From Hydrangea macrophylla (Eukaryota; Streptophyta; Magnoliopsida; Cornales; Hydrangeaceae): a stretch of DNA of 64,000 nucleotides. A program made the translations under genes and the position numbers. Below the pieces are notes generated by a model. The model saw only the letters and a program-made list of their open reading frames with translations, was not told the origin of the DNA and made no database searches. Below, piece by piece: positions 22,917 through 35,128 of the stretch; position 1 is the stretch's first letter, and every line of letters starts with the position of its first letter. The stretch lies in assembly GCA_033977485.1 (NCBI GenBank), contig CM066994.1, forward strand, positions 48,881,155 through 48,945,154, given 5' to 3'.

Positions 22917-24140
22917 TTGATTCACAAGATCACGGAGAAACAACTTCAAGACGTGGCTTTGAAGAAAAATTGTGATGAGATTCTGATGGGAAAACAACCG
23001 GGATTCACGTTTGAGAACAATGTTTTGAGATTGAGGGGTAGAATGTGTGTGCCTAACGAGAAGGAGTTGAAACGGAACATCCTAGAGGAAGCACACAATA
23101 CAAAGTACACCGTTCATCCGGGAAGCACCAAGATGTATAGAGACTTGAGACATGTTTATTGGTGGCCGGGGATGAAGAGAGAAATAGCACGCTATGTTTC
23201 ACGATGTACGAGTTGTCAACAAGTGAAGGCTGAACGCCAAGTACCTTCGGGATTGTTACAACTGTTACCGATAGCTGAGTAGAAATGGGAACACATTACA
23301 ATGGATTTTATAAGTGGGTTTTCGAGGTCAAAGAGATTGAACGCTATTATTTGGGTGATCGTTGATCGTTTGACGAAGTCGTCGCACTTCCTACCACTTC
23401 GAACAACTAAGCCAATGAAGCTAGCTAAGTTGTATATCCGCGAGATTGTAAGACTACATGGTATCCTAGTTACTATTGTTTCGGATAGAGATAGTAGTTT
23501 TACATCAAAGTTTTGGAGAGCCTTGCTAGAAGCAATGGGTACCAAATTGCATTTTAGCACCGCCTTTCATCCTCAGACCGATGGTCAATCGGAAAGAGTA
23601 ATCCAGATATTGGAAGACATATTGCGGTTATGTGTACTTGATTTTCAAGGTGATTGGGAAGACTACTTACGGTTAATTGAGTTCGCCTATAACAACAGTT
23701 TTCAGTCGAGTATTGGGATGGCTCCTTATGAAGCTTTATATGGTCGTGTATGTCGTTTACCGATTAGTTGGACGAAAGTCGGAGAAAGAATGATTGAAGG
23801 GCCAAAAATTGTGCAAGAGACAACGGATAAGATAAAGGTAATTCGACAACGGTTACTGATAACTCAGAGTAGGTATAAGAGTTATGCCGACAAGCGCAGA
23901 TGACCGTTGGAATTTGACGCGGGCGATTTGGTGTATTTGAAGGTGTTACCTTCAAAGGGAGTAGCTAGATTTGGGAGATACGGGAAACCCAATCTGAGGT
24001 ATGTAGGGCCTTTTGAGATCATTGGGAGAGTTGGACCCGTAGAGTATCGATTGAACCTTCTGAGTGAGTATGCTCAAGTTCATAATGTGTTTCATGTATC
24101 CCTGCTACGTAAGCACTTAGCGGAGGTAGATAGCAAGTGA
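22917..24140 (+). pseudogene. Chromovirus integrase with GPY/F region
   Basis: Contains the HHCC zinc-binding region (H in VHPGSTKMYRDL, C pair in SRCTSCQQVK). The catalytic core has the first Asp in ITMDFISGF, the second in IVSDRDSSF and the Glu in QILEDILRL. The C-terminal KPNLRYVGPFEIIGRVGPVE and VHNVFHVSLLRKH are the GPY/F module. Two in-frame stops, 23280 (TAG) and 23901 (TGA), interrupt an otherwise well-kept frame. Confidence 0.9.
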
Positions 24141-24159
24141 TGACTCCGATACCGGATGA

Positions 24160-24345
24160 GATTCAGAGTGATTTGATGTATGTTGCGTATCCGGTAGAGA
24201 TCTTGGTTCGGAAGGATCAAGTCTTACGAAACAAGGTAATATCAAAAGTGAAAGTGTTATGGCGTAGCCAAACGATGGAAGAATGACATAGGAAATTGAA
24301 GATGAGATGCGTACTCAGTATCCGTACCTTTTCGAAACATGAGGT
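24160..24345 (+). pseudogene. Degraded chromodomain at the integrase C-terminus
   Basis: After the GPY/F module the sequence reads PVEILVRKDQVLRNK then KVLWRSQTMEE, the pattern of the Tekay/Del chromodomain, which targets integration to modified chromatin. A frameshift is needed to reach it and another follows it. This is the main basis for the Tekay/Del placement. Confidence 0.7.
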
Positions 24346-24370
24346 ACAAGTTTGGGGACAAACTTCTTTT

Positions 24371-24384
24371 AAGGGGGAGAGTAT
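24371..24384 (+). promoter_or_regulatory. Polypurine tract of the chromovirus
   Basis: AAGGGGGAGAGTAT lies directly before the 3' LTR start TATAACACCC at 24385. Confidence 0.8.
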
Positions 24385-26102
24385 TATAACACCCGTCTCT
24401 GTGTTATTGCATTTCATTACATTGTCATGCATGATAATGTGATGTGTTGTGCATGTTGGCACATGTGTGAGTGAGTTTTGACTCACGAGTTGATTTGGGT
24501 GTCTGTGTTAGAGAAACCTTTGAGACGGTGTTGTTGAGTATTTGTTGTTGTGACGTCTCTCCGAGTATGAGACGGTAACTGTGGAATACCTTAAATGCTT
24601 ATCTAAAAATAAATGTTTACCTGTGTATTTCACTATCTATATTATTTCTGGTTTAGAATATATTTCTGTTGTTAGATTTAGCATCCTGGTGAGGACGAAT
24701 TAATACGCTATTAATTTGGTATGCTAATTAGCAACTTCAGAAAAATAATGTAAAAACTTGCGTTTTAGCAACCAAACGGAACTTAGTCAGAAACTTTTAT
24801 AATTTTTGAGGTTTCATTCGTAAAGCTATGAATTAGCTGTGTAGAAAGTTTCAGAGACTAATTAGGAGTTTTGAAAACTTGTGGGGAGGTAAACATAATT
24901 CCTGAGAGTTTTGCCTATATATTGATAGAGATGACTTGAGATATTTTTCAAAGCTTACAACCTAAGTTTCTGAAGAGGCCAAAGGGTATTTTTAGTTGCT
25001 TAGAGCTTCAAGGCGCAAAACGACAAACTTCTGCCCATTTATTTTCTTCAAGATTTCATATTCGAACTCCTTGAGGTAAAGGCTTCGTTTTGTGTTGGGT
25101 TTGTGCCCTCAAACCATTACTTTATATATGAGACATTGACATTTTAATATATGGATATCAGCTTTACATTTAGTTATGTATGTTTCTTTCATGAGATGAT
25201 TGTTAATCCTTAAGTGTCATAGTAAGTAATTCGTGTGTGTATGAGATACATACAAGTGAGATACGAATTACTATTCTTTGATCCTTAGAACTTGTCACAG
25301 TGGATGATGAGACTGGATATCTCATCAGGTTTACACTGTAGCATGATTAACTACCATTGGATGGAGTGATGAGTCTCAATCACTAGAGTGTAACTCTCAG
25401 TTAAAATATGCTAGTGCTTATAGTGCATTGACGGACCTGAGCTTTCTTGTTGACACTCAAGACTGTCAAATAGTCAATAGGAACTCATAACTTGTATAAG
25501 GTACGTGTTCTTAATCTTGAGACGATTATGAACACAGACTGTGGGTATGACTGCTTTGACTTACCAATCAGTGAGGTCTACAGAAGATCAACACCTGGGT
25601 ATCTTGGGTATGTCATGTTCATAGGGTTGTGAACATATATTGTCAAGATAGAATCTACCCTCTGTTTCAGAGTAAGCATTCCCTTGAGAATGTCACCAAG
25701 TCGATTACTGAGTACTGCAGTCTTGTTGATAAGAGTTATCAACATGTTTGGTAATCATGAGAGGTGAATGGGACTCAAGGAATACAAGAAGTAATCATGA
25801 TTCAGGTTGACAGTAACAGTTATCTGACTACCTGAATATGATTGCGAATGCTGAAGGTAGAGGGACATTAGTACAACATACAAGTCTAGTTATCGCTTTG
25901 GATATGTTCTTTTGCGTTGGAGTTTAGTTATCATTTTATAGTGGAATAAACGTTTAACTGACCAGTCGATTAATTTGCTGATCAAAGAGTTTGGTCATGG
26001 GAGTTAATCAACTGATCTGAGCAAACAATAAAGAGCCTAGGAGGTCCCACTCTTAGCTCCGCCAGGATACTTGGAAAGACACTTGAGGAAGCTGTCAAGA
26101 CA

Positions 26103-26218
26103 GGTTCGATCGATTGAAGCTAGTTCGATCGATCGAAGTCATGGCAGGTTCGATCGATTGAGAATGGTTCGATCGATCGAATGTTTGATCGATCGAAGTA
26201 CTTCGATCGATTGAAGGT
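26103..26218 (+). repeat. TTCGATCGATCGAA palindrome cluster just upstream of the Copia TATA box
   Basis: Six copies of TTCGATCGATCGAA or one-base variants (CGATTGA) in 116 bp, ending about 20 bp before the TATA box. Repeated in the 3' LTR (about 33356-33470) and in the inverted copy (about 60236-60345). Confidence 0.9.
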
Positions 26219-26237
26219 TAAGTCGGTTCTGGGAATC

Positions 26238-26245
26238 TATAAATA
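26238..26245 (+). promoter_or_regulatory. TATA box of Copia family A, copy 1
   Basis: TATAAATA within CTATAAATAGGGCAGC, a textbook plant TATA context. The same site is at 33490-33497 in the 3' LTR and at 60204-60211 on the minus strand in copy 2. Confidence 0.75.
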
Positions 26246-26594
26246 GGGCAGCTGCGTTCTGGATAAGGAGTTCGTCGTTTTTGAACGTCAGAAGCTACAG
26301 AAACTGTCTTAGAGCCCCAAACCTTCTTCTTCCTCTCTATTAGAGATCCCACCATCTCTAGTCCTTCCTGCGAGCATCCATAGGAGTCATAAGAGTGAAG
26401 GCCATCTAGTGGAGGCTGCTGGAAGTTGAAGAAATCAGAATTGGGTTCAAGGAACCAAGGTATAACTCTTGTCCCCTCTTGTGCGCATCCATAGAATTGA
26501 CGGGTAGTAGATCCTGGGCTACCATTAAGTTTTTATAACTTGACTTTTTTGCTGCGCGTTTAAACTTTAAATTTAAACGAGTTTTTCCATCAAT

Positions 26595-26607
26595 TGGTAT
26601 CAGAGCC
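26595..26607 (+). promoter_or_regulatory. Primer-binding site of Copia family A, copy 1
   Basis: TGGTATCAGAGCC, a perfect 13-base complement to the plant tRNA-iMet 3' end, 2 bp inside the LTR. Confidence 0.92.
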
Positions 26608-28305
26608 ACGCTCGTTTGGATCTATAGATGCGTTTTTGGAACACTATTTTGATTGGCATGTTGATTTTAGAACTGTTTTCGAAACTGCATCGTCACAGAT
26701 CTATTTCTGCAGTGTCATCACAACAGAGTACAAATCTGTGATTGCATAGGATGCAAGGCGGGTTCGATCGATTGAACATGGTTCGTTCGATCGAACATTC
26801 TCTGTACTCAAGCGATCGAACAGGTTTCGATCGATCGAAACCGTCTAGTGTTCGATCGATCGAATAGAGTTAGATCGATCGAGACAGATTCCTTGTTAGG
26901 TTCTCTGTTTCACATTTTAAAGTGTTTTTGAAATTAAATACTTTAATTTTAAAATATTCTGTAAAATTTTCAAATCATTATGTGAAACAGACTGTTCAAG
27001 CGATTGAACAGTGTTCAATCGATCGAAGGTTCAAGCGATCGAACGGTCTTCGATCGATCGAACTGTGACAGAGATGTAAGATGCTAGTTTAAGTTCTAAT
27101 TCAATATGTAAAGAGTTTATATACTGTGTGAATCAATTAAGTGTTCCAATAGTTACATATATTTGTTATGTATGTATGGATGCGTGTACGACTAACCTTT
27201 TTGCAGCTAGATTAGTCGCTATCTCCCATGGCACCAAGTCATTTGAATATTTTGTATTTAAATTGTTTGAGATTGGTGCATGTTGTAATTTAAGTTTGGT
27301 TTGGTTTTAAGGCATATGTAAAGGGCGCTGCGACTTCAATCCTACGAAAAAGAAAGTCGCACTGGTTTCCCTAGCCTTTTATTGTATTTTGTTGTTGCTA
27401 TTTCTATTTCTAGATAAATTGTAAGCTTCGAAAGAAGCATAGGACAAATGTAATAGAATTAGAAAATCCATGAAGATGGAGCAAGGAGCCGTTGTCCATG
27501 AAGATGGAGCTGGAGGCGATCAAACCAAAAGGAGGTTCTATGGAGATAGAGCCATGGGAGATAGAGGCATTGTTTGGATGTCTTTATTTTCAATTTTAGT
27601 TTTTTGTTTTATGTGCTTGGTTTGTGATTGGCATTTAATTATATTGTTACTACTTGCATGCACGTAAAATAAGTTTTCTAAAATAAAATTCAAAAACTAT
27701 TTCAACACATTAGTAAACATTGGATGTTTATGGGTAATGTGTGGAAACATTTTTTAAAGCAAAATCCTCAATTTCTAAATCTAGTGGGAGAGGGTATTAT
27801 TAATAAACACCCACGATCTTCCATTAACGGTTCACTGTAAGATGAGTGGTGCATTATGTGTCACCTCGTCAGGGGGTGATCATTCCATACGGAGGGTGCA
27901 TTACTCATTGGTTACTAGATGTGAACTTCCTTTGATAGAATCAATCAGACGTGTTAGAGGGTGACCACCACACGGAGACGCTACTTGAGACGGTTGTGAT
28001 TGAATCCTAGTTAATGGTACACACTAGCTAAGATATGGATAAGGGATCCCACACGGGGCATTATTCAGAAACTTAGAGATCAAAAGGGTTCAGAAGTCAT
28101 AACTTGTTTTGCAAGAGTTGCATAGCGGACAAGTCATGATTAATCGAAAGATCGAACATTGACCACCACACGGAGGCTTTATTCTTTCATTTCTATATTC
28201 CGGCGACTTTGTTTTAAAATAAGAGTTTTAAGGATTCTTTTATTTCAAACTGTCAAATCTGATATTCATATTTATTTTGTCTGTTGATTTTTACAGTAAA
28301 TCATA
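26608..28305 (+). other. Long untranslated leader of Copia family A, with palindromes
   Basis: No ORF with protein motifs. 26761-27063 carries another dozen GATCGATC-type palindromes, separate from those of the LTR. Purine-rich GATGGAGC repeats follow at about 27474-27540. It probably holds packaging and translation-control sequences of the element RNA. Confidence 0.6.
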
Positions 28306-31300
28306 ATGTCTGGATCTACATTTAGTCCACTTGCCACCATACTCACTCAAAACAAGTTAACTGGAAATAACTACACTGAATGGAAACGAAACCTTGACAT
28401 TGTATTAACTGCGGAGGATCACATATATGTTCTCACCACCCCATGCCCTGAAGAACTCGTGGCAAATGCTTCGGCAGCTGCCAGACGCGAGTTCGACAAA
28501 TGGAAGAAGTCGAATGGAATGACTCGTTGCTATATTCTGGCCTCAATGGCTGGTGTGTTGCAACACCAATTCCAATCGAATGATTCTGCCAGTGACATTA
28601 TCACATCCCTGAAAAATATGTTTGGGGAGCATGGCAGGCCTGCCAGACAGGTAGCCATGCAAAAGATAATGAGTGCAAAGATGTCGGAAGGGACTCCAGT
28701 CAAGGAACATGTTTTAAAAATGATTGGTTATTTAAACGAGCTGGAGACCCTAGGTGCCAACATCAATGCACAGACCCAAGTTGATATGATCCTCAATTCG
28801 CTGTCGCCTTCATTCGCTCAATTTAAACTTAACTATAATATGAATCAAATGAATTTTTCAATGAGCGAATTGATGAGTTCTCTTTTGGCAGCAGAAGGGG
28901 TGATCAAACCTGGGGTCAACGTCTTGAACGTTGAGAAAAGCGCTTCCTCTTCCCGATCTACACCGAAAGGAAAGAAAGGGAAGAAGAAGACTGGCACTGG
29001 TGGTCCAAGTGTTGGACCGGTCCCTAAGATTGCAAAATCTAAGGGAAAAGGTAAGGGCAAAGGGAAGGTGGGTGGCCAAGGCAAAGGAAAGTGTTTCCAA
29101 TGCGGTGAGAAGGGCCACTGGAAGAGGAACTGTCCAGAATTCTTAGCTACAAGAGTTCAAGGTATGATTGAATCACATGTGATTGAAGTAAGTTTTATTA
29201 CGGATACTTCAAACACTTGGTGCATTGATTCTGGTGCGACTAACCATATCTGTAATTCATTGCAAGGGTTCAGATCAACCAGGAGCTGCAATGATGGGGA
29301 AATCATACTTACTCTAGGTTCTAGTGTAACCGTTTCTGCGGTTGCTATAGGAGTCGTAGTTTTAGAATTTCTAGACAATAAAGTTTTGATTTTATCAGAT
29401 GTACTTTACGTCCCTTCAATGAGACGTAATTTAATTTCAGTTTCTAATTTATCGAATAATGGTTATTCTTTTCATTTTGGAACTGAAATTGTTATTAAAA
29501 GAAATAGTTCTTTTATACGTTCTGGTGTTAAATCAAATGGTTTGTATGTGATCACTCCCAATATTTCTAAAGATTCTTGCTTGGAACTTAATAACTCAAT
29601 GGTAACTATACCATCTATAAGAAAAGAACCTTCCACTAATCCAAAAAGGCTTTGGCATATGAGGCTTGGCCATATCAATCTAAATAGGATTGGTAGACTA
29701 GTCAAAGAAGGGGTCTTAGGAGATTTGGTTCTCGAACCAATGGAAGTCTGTGAGTCTTGTTTAGAGGGTAAGATGACCAAAAGGCCCTTTCCTGCAAAGG
29801 ACAATAGAACCAATGCATTGTTGGAATTAGTTCATACTGATGTGTGTGGACCAATAAATATTAGAGCAAGGGGTGGTTATGAGTATTTCATAACATTTAC
29901 CGATGAGCACTCTAGGTATGGATATGTGTACCTAATGCAGCACAAGTCTGAAGCCTTTGAAAAGTTCAAAGAGTTTAGGGCTGAAGGGGAGAAGCAATTG
30001 GGCTCACATATCAAGGCCATTCGATCTGATCGAGGTGGCGAGTACATCTCTAATGAGTTTATTGATCACCTCATACAGAATGGGATTCTGTCACAGTTGA
30101 CTGCACCTGGCACGCCTCAGCAGAATGGTGTAGCGGAGAGAAGGAATCGGACTCTTTTAGACATGACTAGGTCGATGATGAGTTATTCTGAGTTGCCATT
30201 ATTCCTTTGGGGTTATGCTTTGGAAACCGCTGCTTACATACTAAATCTAGTACCAATCAAATCTGTTCCAAGGACACCACGAAAGATGTGGATTGGGCGC
30301 AAGCCTTCTTTGCAACATCTCCGGATATGGGGGTGTCTGGCATATGTGCTGAAAGGAAAGATGGGCAAATTGGATTCTAGATCGGAAGTATGTTACTTTG
30401 TGGGGTATCCAAAGGGTACTTATGGATGGTATTTTTATGATCCAAGGGAACAGAAAGTGTTTGTTAGTACAAATGCTATTTTCTTAGAGGATGATTATAT
30501 CATGAACCATAAACCTAAGGGAAGGATAGATCTTAGAGAGATAGAAGGAGAGCCCTCAATCCAACCTGCAGTTAATAACGATGTAAATCAAGAAAACACC
30601 ACTTCTTCACCCATTTTTGCACCGGTACCTCGTCGTAGTGGGAGGATTATCAGCCAGCCTGATAGATACATGTTCTTAGGAGAAGTTTTTGAAGCTGTCT
30701 CCATAGAATCTGAATCTGATCCTGCCACATACGAAGAGGCAATGACTGATGTTGATTCAGCTCATTGGGTTATAGCTATGAAGGCTGAATTAGAATCTAT
30801 GGATTCCAATCAGGTTTGGGATCTTGTAGAACTTCCAGCCAATATTAAACCCATTGGCTGTAAGTGGGTGTACAAGAGGAAAAGAGGCTCTGATGGAAAG
30901 GTTGAGACTTTTAAGGCAAGGCTTGTAGCGAAAGGTTATACTCAAAGGGAGGGCATTGACTATGAGGAAACCTTCTCGCCCGTGGCCATGCTCAAGTCCA
31001 TCAGGATACTCTTATCCATTGCTGCATGCCTAGATTATGAGATCTGGCAGATGGACGTCAAGACTGCATTCTTGAATGGCAATCTTGAGGAGGACATCTA
31101 TATGCAACAACCAGAAGGGTTCATAGCTGGTCGGAAAGGTAACTTGGTATGCAAGTTGCAAAAGTCCATTTATGGGCTTAAGCAGGCATCTAGGAGTTGG
31201 AACATCCGATTTGACCAAGCGGTCAAGTCGTTTGGTTTCATACAAAATCTGGATGAACCTTGTGTATACAAGAAGTGTGAAGGGAAAGTGGTGGCTTTTC

Positions 31301-32289
31301 TTGTGCTTTACGTTGACGATATTCTACTCATTGGAAATGATGTAGCGGCGCTGTCAACGGTCAAGTTTTGGCTAGCTAGTACTTTCGATATGAAGGATCT
31401 AGGAGAGGTAAGCTATATTCTAGGGATAAAGCTCTTTCGGGATCGTAAGCGAAAGATAATGGGATTATCTCAAGCTGGTTATATCGATAAAGTGCTAACT
31501 AGGTTTTCAATGGATAATTCGAAGAAAGGTTTGTTACCTTTCAGGCATGGTTTAGCGATCTCCAAGGACCGGTGTCCAAAGACACAGGAGGAGAGGAATC
31601 GCATGACAGGAATTCCCTATGCTTCGGCAGTAGGAAATCTCATGTATGCGATATTATGCACTAGACCAGATATCTGTTTTGCTGTTGGCATGGTTAGCAG
31701 GTATCAGTCGAATCCAGGTCCAGAGCACTGGACAGCCGTCAAGCACATTCTTAAGTACTTGAGAAGAACTAAAGATTTCATGCTTATGTACGGTGGTAGT
31801 GAGTTAATTCCAGTGGGATACACTGACTCAAATTTTATGTCAGATAAAGATTCGAGGAAGTCGACGTCCGGTCATCTCTTTGCCTTGGGAGGTGGTGCTG
31901 TTAGTTAGAGAAGCATTAAGCAGAAATGCATTGCAGACTCAACTACAGAAGCTGAGTATGTGGCTGCTTGTGAAGCCGCAAAGGAAGCTGTTTGGCTCAA
32001 GAAGTTCCTCATGGAACTCGAGGTGGTACTAGCGTCGCTGTCGCCTATTACGCTTTATTGTGATAATAGTGGGGTAGTGGCTCAGTCCAAGGAGCCAAGG
32101 AACCACGGAAAGGGAAAGCACGTAGAGCGGAAATATAATCTTATCCGAGATATTGTTCAACGTGGAGATGTGACTGTCACTAAGATTGCCACCGCTGACA
32201 ATCTTGCTGATCCGTTTACAAAGGCCTTGCCACAGAAGGTCTTTGATCGTCATCTAGATAGTCTAGGTCTCAGATGTAACCCTGTATGA
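28306..32289 (+). pseudogene. Copia gag-pol polyprotein with one premature stop (family A, copy 1)
   Basis: A single frame of about 1327 codons from ATG 28306 (MSGSTFSPLATILTQNKL). In order: gag; CCHC knuckle CFQCGEKGHWKRNC (about residue 263); protease CIDSGATNHIC (about 306); GAG-pre-integrase with [11 protein letters not shown]; integrase with HTDVCGPI (about 510), SDRGGEY (about 574) and NGVAERRNR; reverse transcriptase with MDVKTAFLNG and YVDDILLIGND (about 1002); RNase H from about 1170. A TAG at 31906-31908 (after GGGAVS) replaces a residue that is usually Trp, so translation would stop inside RNase H. The frame is otherwise open to the end. The element was active recently enough to keep everything else. 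Confidence 0.93.
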
Positions 32290-32298
32290 TTGTGGGCG

Positions 32299-32310
32299 CA
32301 AGTGGGAGTT
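32299..32310 (+). promoter_or_regulatory. Polypurine tract of Copia family A, copy 1
   Basis: CAAGTGGGAGTT directly precedes the 3' LTR at 32311. Confidence 0.8.
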
Positions 32311-33844
32311 TGTTGGGTTTGTGCCCTCAAACCATTACTTTATATATGAGACATTGACATTTTAATATATGGATATCAGCTTTACATTTAGTTATGTATG
32401 TTTCTTTCATGAGATGATTGTTAATCCTTAAGTGTCATAGTAAGTAATTCGTGTGTGTATGAGATACATACAAGTGAGATACGAATTACTATTCTTTGAT
32501 ACTTAGAACTTGTCACAGTGGATGATGAGACTGGATATCTCATTAGGTTTACACTGTAGCATGATTAACTACCATTGGATGGAGTGATGAGTCTCAATCA
32601 CTAGAGTGTAACTCTCAGTTAATATGCTAGTGCTTATAGTGCATTGACGGACCTGAGCTTTCTTATTGACACTCAAGACTGTCAAATAGTCAATAGGAAC
32701 TCATAACTTGTATAAGGTACGTGTTCTTAATCTTGAGACGTAACTTGTATAAGGTACGTGTTCTTAATCTTGAGACGATTATGAACACAGACTGTGGGTA
32801 TGACTGCTTTGACTTACCAATCAGTGAGGTCTACAGAAGATCAACACCTGGGTATCTTGGGTATGTCATGTTTATAGGGTTGTGAACATATATTGTCAAG
32901 ATAGAATCTACCCTCTGTTTCAGAGTAAGCATTCCCTTGAGAATGTCACCAAGTCGATTACTGAGTACTGCAGTCTTGTTGATAAGAGTTATCAACATAT
33001 TTGGTAATCATGAGAGGTGAATGGGACTCAAGGAATACAAGAAGTAATCATGATTCAGGTTGACAGTAACAGTTATCCGACTACCTGAATATGATTGCGA
33101 ATGCTGAAGGTAGAAGGACATTAGTACAACATACAAGTCTAGTTATCGCTTCGGATATGTTCTTTTGCGTTGGAGTTCAGTTATCATTTTATAGTGGAGT
33201 AAACGTTAACTGATCAGTCGATTAATTTGCTGATCAAAGAGTTTGGTCATGGGAGTTAATCAACTGATCTGAGCCAACAATAAAGAGCCTAGGAGGTCCC
33301 ACTCTTAGCTCCGCCAGGATACTTGGAAAGACACTTGAGGAAGCTGTCAAGACAGGTTCGATCGATTGAAGCTAGTTCGATCGATCGAAGTCATGGCAGG
33401 TTCGATCGATCGAGAATGGTTCGATCGATCGAATGTTCGATCTATCGAAGTACTTCGATAGATTGAAGGTTAAGTCGGTTATGGGAATCTATAAATAGGG
33501 CAGCTGCGTTCTGGATAAGGAGTTCGTCATTTTTGAACGTCAGAAGCTGCAGAAACTGTTTTAGAGCCCCAAACCTTCTTCTTCCTCTCTATTAGAGATC
33601 CCACCATCTCTAGTCCTTCCCGCAAGCATCCATAGGAGTCATAAGAGTGAAGGCCATCTAGTGGAGGCTGCTGGAAGTTGAAGAAATCAGAATTGGGTTC
33701 AAGGCACTAAGGTATAACTCTTGTCCCCTCTTGTGCGCATCCATAGAATTGACGGGTAGTAGATCCTGGGCTACCATTAAGTTTTTATAACTTGACTTTT
33801 TTGCTACGCGTTTAAACTTTAAATTTAAACAAATTTTTCCATCA
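32311..33844 (+). repeat. 3' LTR of Copia family A, copy 1 (1534 bp)
   Basis: Nearly identical to the 5' LTR. It is longer mainly because a 37-bp segment starting TAACTTGTATAAGG is tandemly duplicated (32704-32740 and 32741-32777); the 5' LTR has it once. Confidence 0.92.
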
Positions 33845-34838
33845 TTTTGATACCCACTAGGGCCTGTTTGGACAAGTTTTCTGAAAAGTTATTTTCTAGA
33901 ATTTTTCATAAAAGTTGATAATTGAATTTCTGATCGATAGGAATTTTACTACGTGGACTTCTGCACGTTCTTGGTGCACGGGTTTTCTTCGGATTGAATT
34001 ATAGGAGCGTAAATCGGAGGTGAGTGATTCGACTATGTTGTTGGAATGATTTCTTGACATGTATTCATGTTTTGTGTGAATATCATGTGTTAATTCGTAG
34101 AAATATATTGTGTAGTTCATATTGGGGAATTATATTGATAAGTAGGCCCAATAGCATGGTGAAATGTTTTGTTTACCGAGAGCGTGGTGATATGTATTTG
34201 AGCATGTTTAGTTGCTTATTTGGGTCAAAGGAGTGCGTGTATCAATCCATCGTGTTAGAGCCGTTATAGGCATAAGGTCGCACGATTGAAGAAAAGAGTC
34301 ATGGGTCTTACCCTTTCGCGTGGACTTATTGGCGAGGAGTGGCGGATTGGGAGAATGGAACGTACACGTGGGATCTCCGGAGACTAGTATGAAATGTAGA
34401 GATGTGAATGTGAACATGTTTATCATTCATTTGCATATGCTGTTTTATTCACTAAGCGTTAGCTTAAACAAATCGATATATGTGTGGTTATTTAAATAAC
34501 CATTGCAGGTGTTAACGCTGGCGATGAATCGCAGAAGTGAGCATGTGGGTTTTGGGAGTTTTCTTAGAAGGTGACTCAATGTTTTGATCTCGTACTTTTG
34601 AATATGAACATGTTGTAATAAGAATTCTTATGGTTTTTTTAACTATGTTTAACTTAGAATCGTAGAACGGATTTGGAATGTTGTAATAAGTTGTAACCTT
34701 TCGCAATTATGCGTTAGTAATGTTTAATCTACTTGGGATAGCTTTAGTATGAGTTCGGAGTATCTGTTTGATCCTTGGTTGATTTCAAAAGCTTTTAAAC
34801 TTGGAAAATTCTGCAGAAAGGGGACTGCTGCTATAAAA

Positions 34839-35128
34839 CAGTCGACTAGAAGAGAGCCCAGTCGACTGGACCCCTATTTTAAAAGGCAACTTTCTTTTGT
34901 TTTCAGGATTTCAGTCGACTGATCCCCACGATCCAGTCGACTGGTTTCTGCACAAAAACCATACATTCTGCTTGGATGGGTTCGGTCGACTGGGCGAACC
35001 CAGTCGACTAAAAATTTGAGACATCAGTCGACTGAACCGAGGGGTCAGTCAACTGAAGGTGGCACTTGGGGTTTTCTTGTTCTCTGCAACTCTGAATCAG
35101 TCAACTAGAGCCCGACCCAGTTGACTGG
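34839..35128 (+). repeat. Cluster of AGTCGACT palindromes, chromovirus 3' LTR
   Basis: Second copy of the 5' LTR cluster, with ten sites, a few decayed to GTCAAC or GTTGAC. Each change is a C-to-T or G-to-A transition within the CpG of the palindrome. Confidence 0.85.

Larger units (their letters stand above)
25093..26592 (+). repeat. 5' LTR of Copia family A, copy 1 (1500 bp)
   Basis: Begins TGTTGGGTTTGTGCC, ends TTTTTCCATCA. Contains a TATA box at 26238-26245 (TATAAATA) and, directly upstream of it, a cluster of TTCGATCGATCGAA palindromes (26103-26218). Confidence 0.92.
25093..33844 (+). mobile_element. Copia-family LTR retrotransposon, nearly complete (family A, copy 1)
   Basis: 8752 bp with a perfect 5-bp TSD TTTTG. 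5' LTR 25093-26592, 3' LTR 32311-33844, both TGTTGGG...CCATCA. A perfect tRNA-iMet primer site, a 1.7-kb leader, one long polyprotein frame and a polypurine tract are all present. The integrase-before-RT order makes it Copia. One internal stop near the RNase H region breaks the polyprotein. A second copy of the same family lies inverted at 59854-64000. Confidence 0.93.

Noticed and set aside
28845..29118. Antisense ORFs rich in Pro and Phe opposite the Copia gag
   Set aside because: They mirror the Lys/Gly-rich gag linker on the other strand and have no motif of their own.
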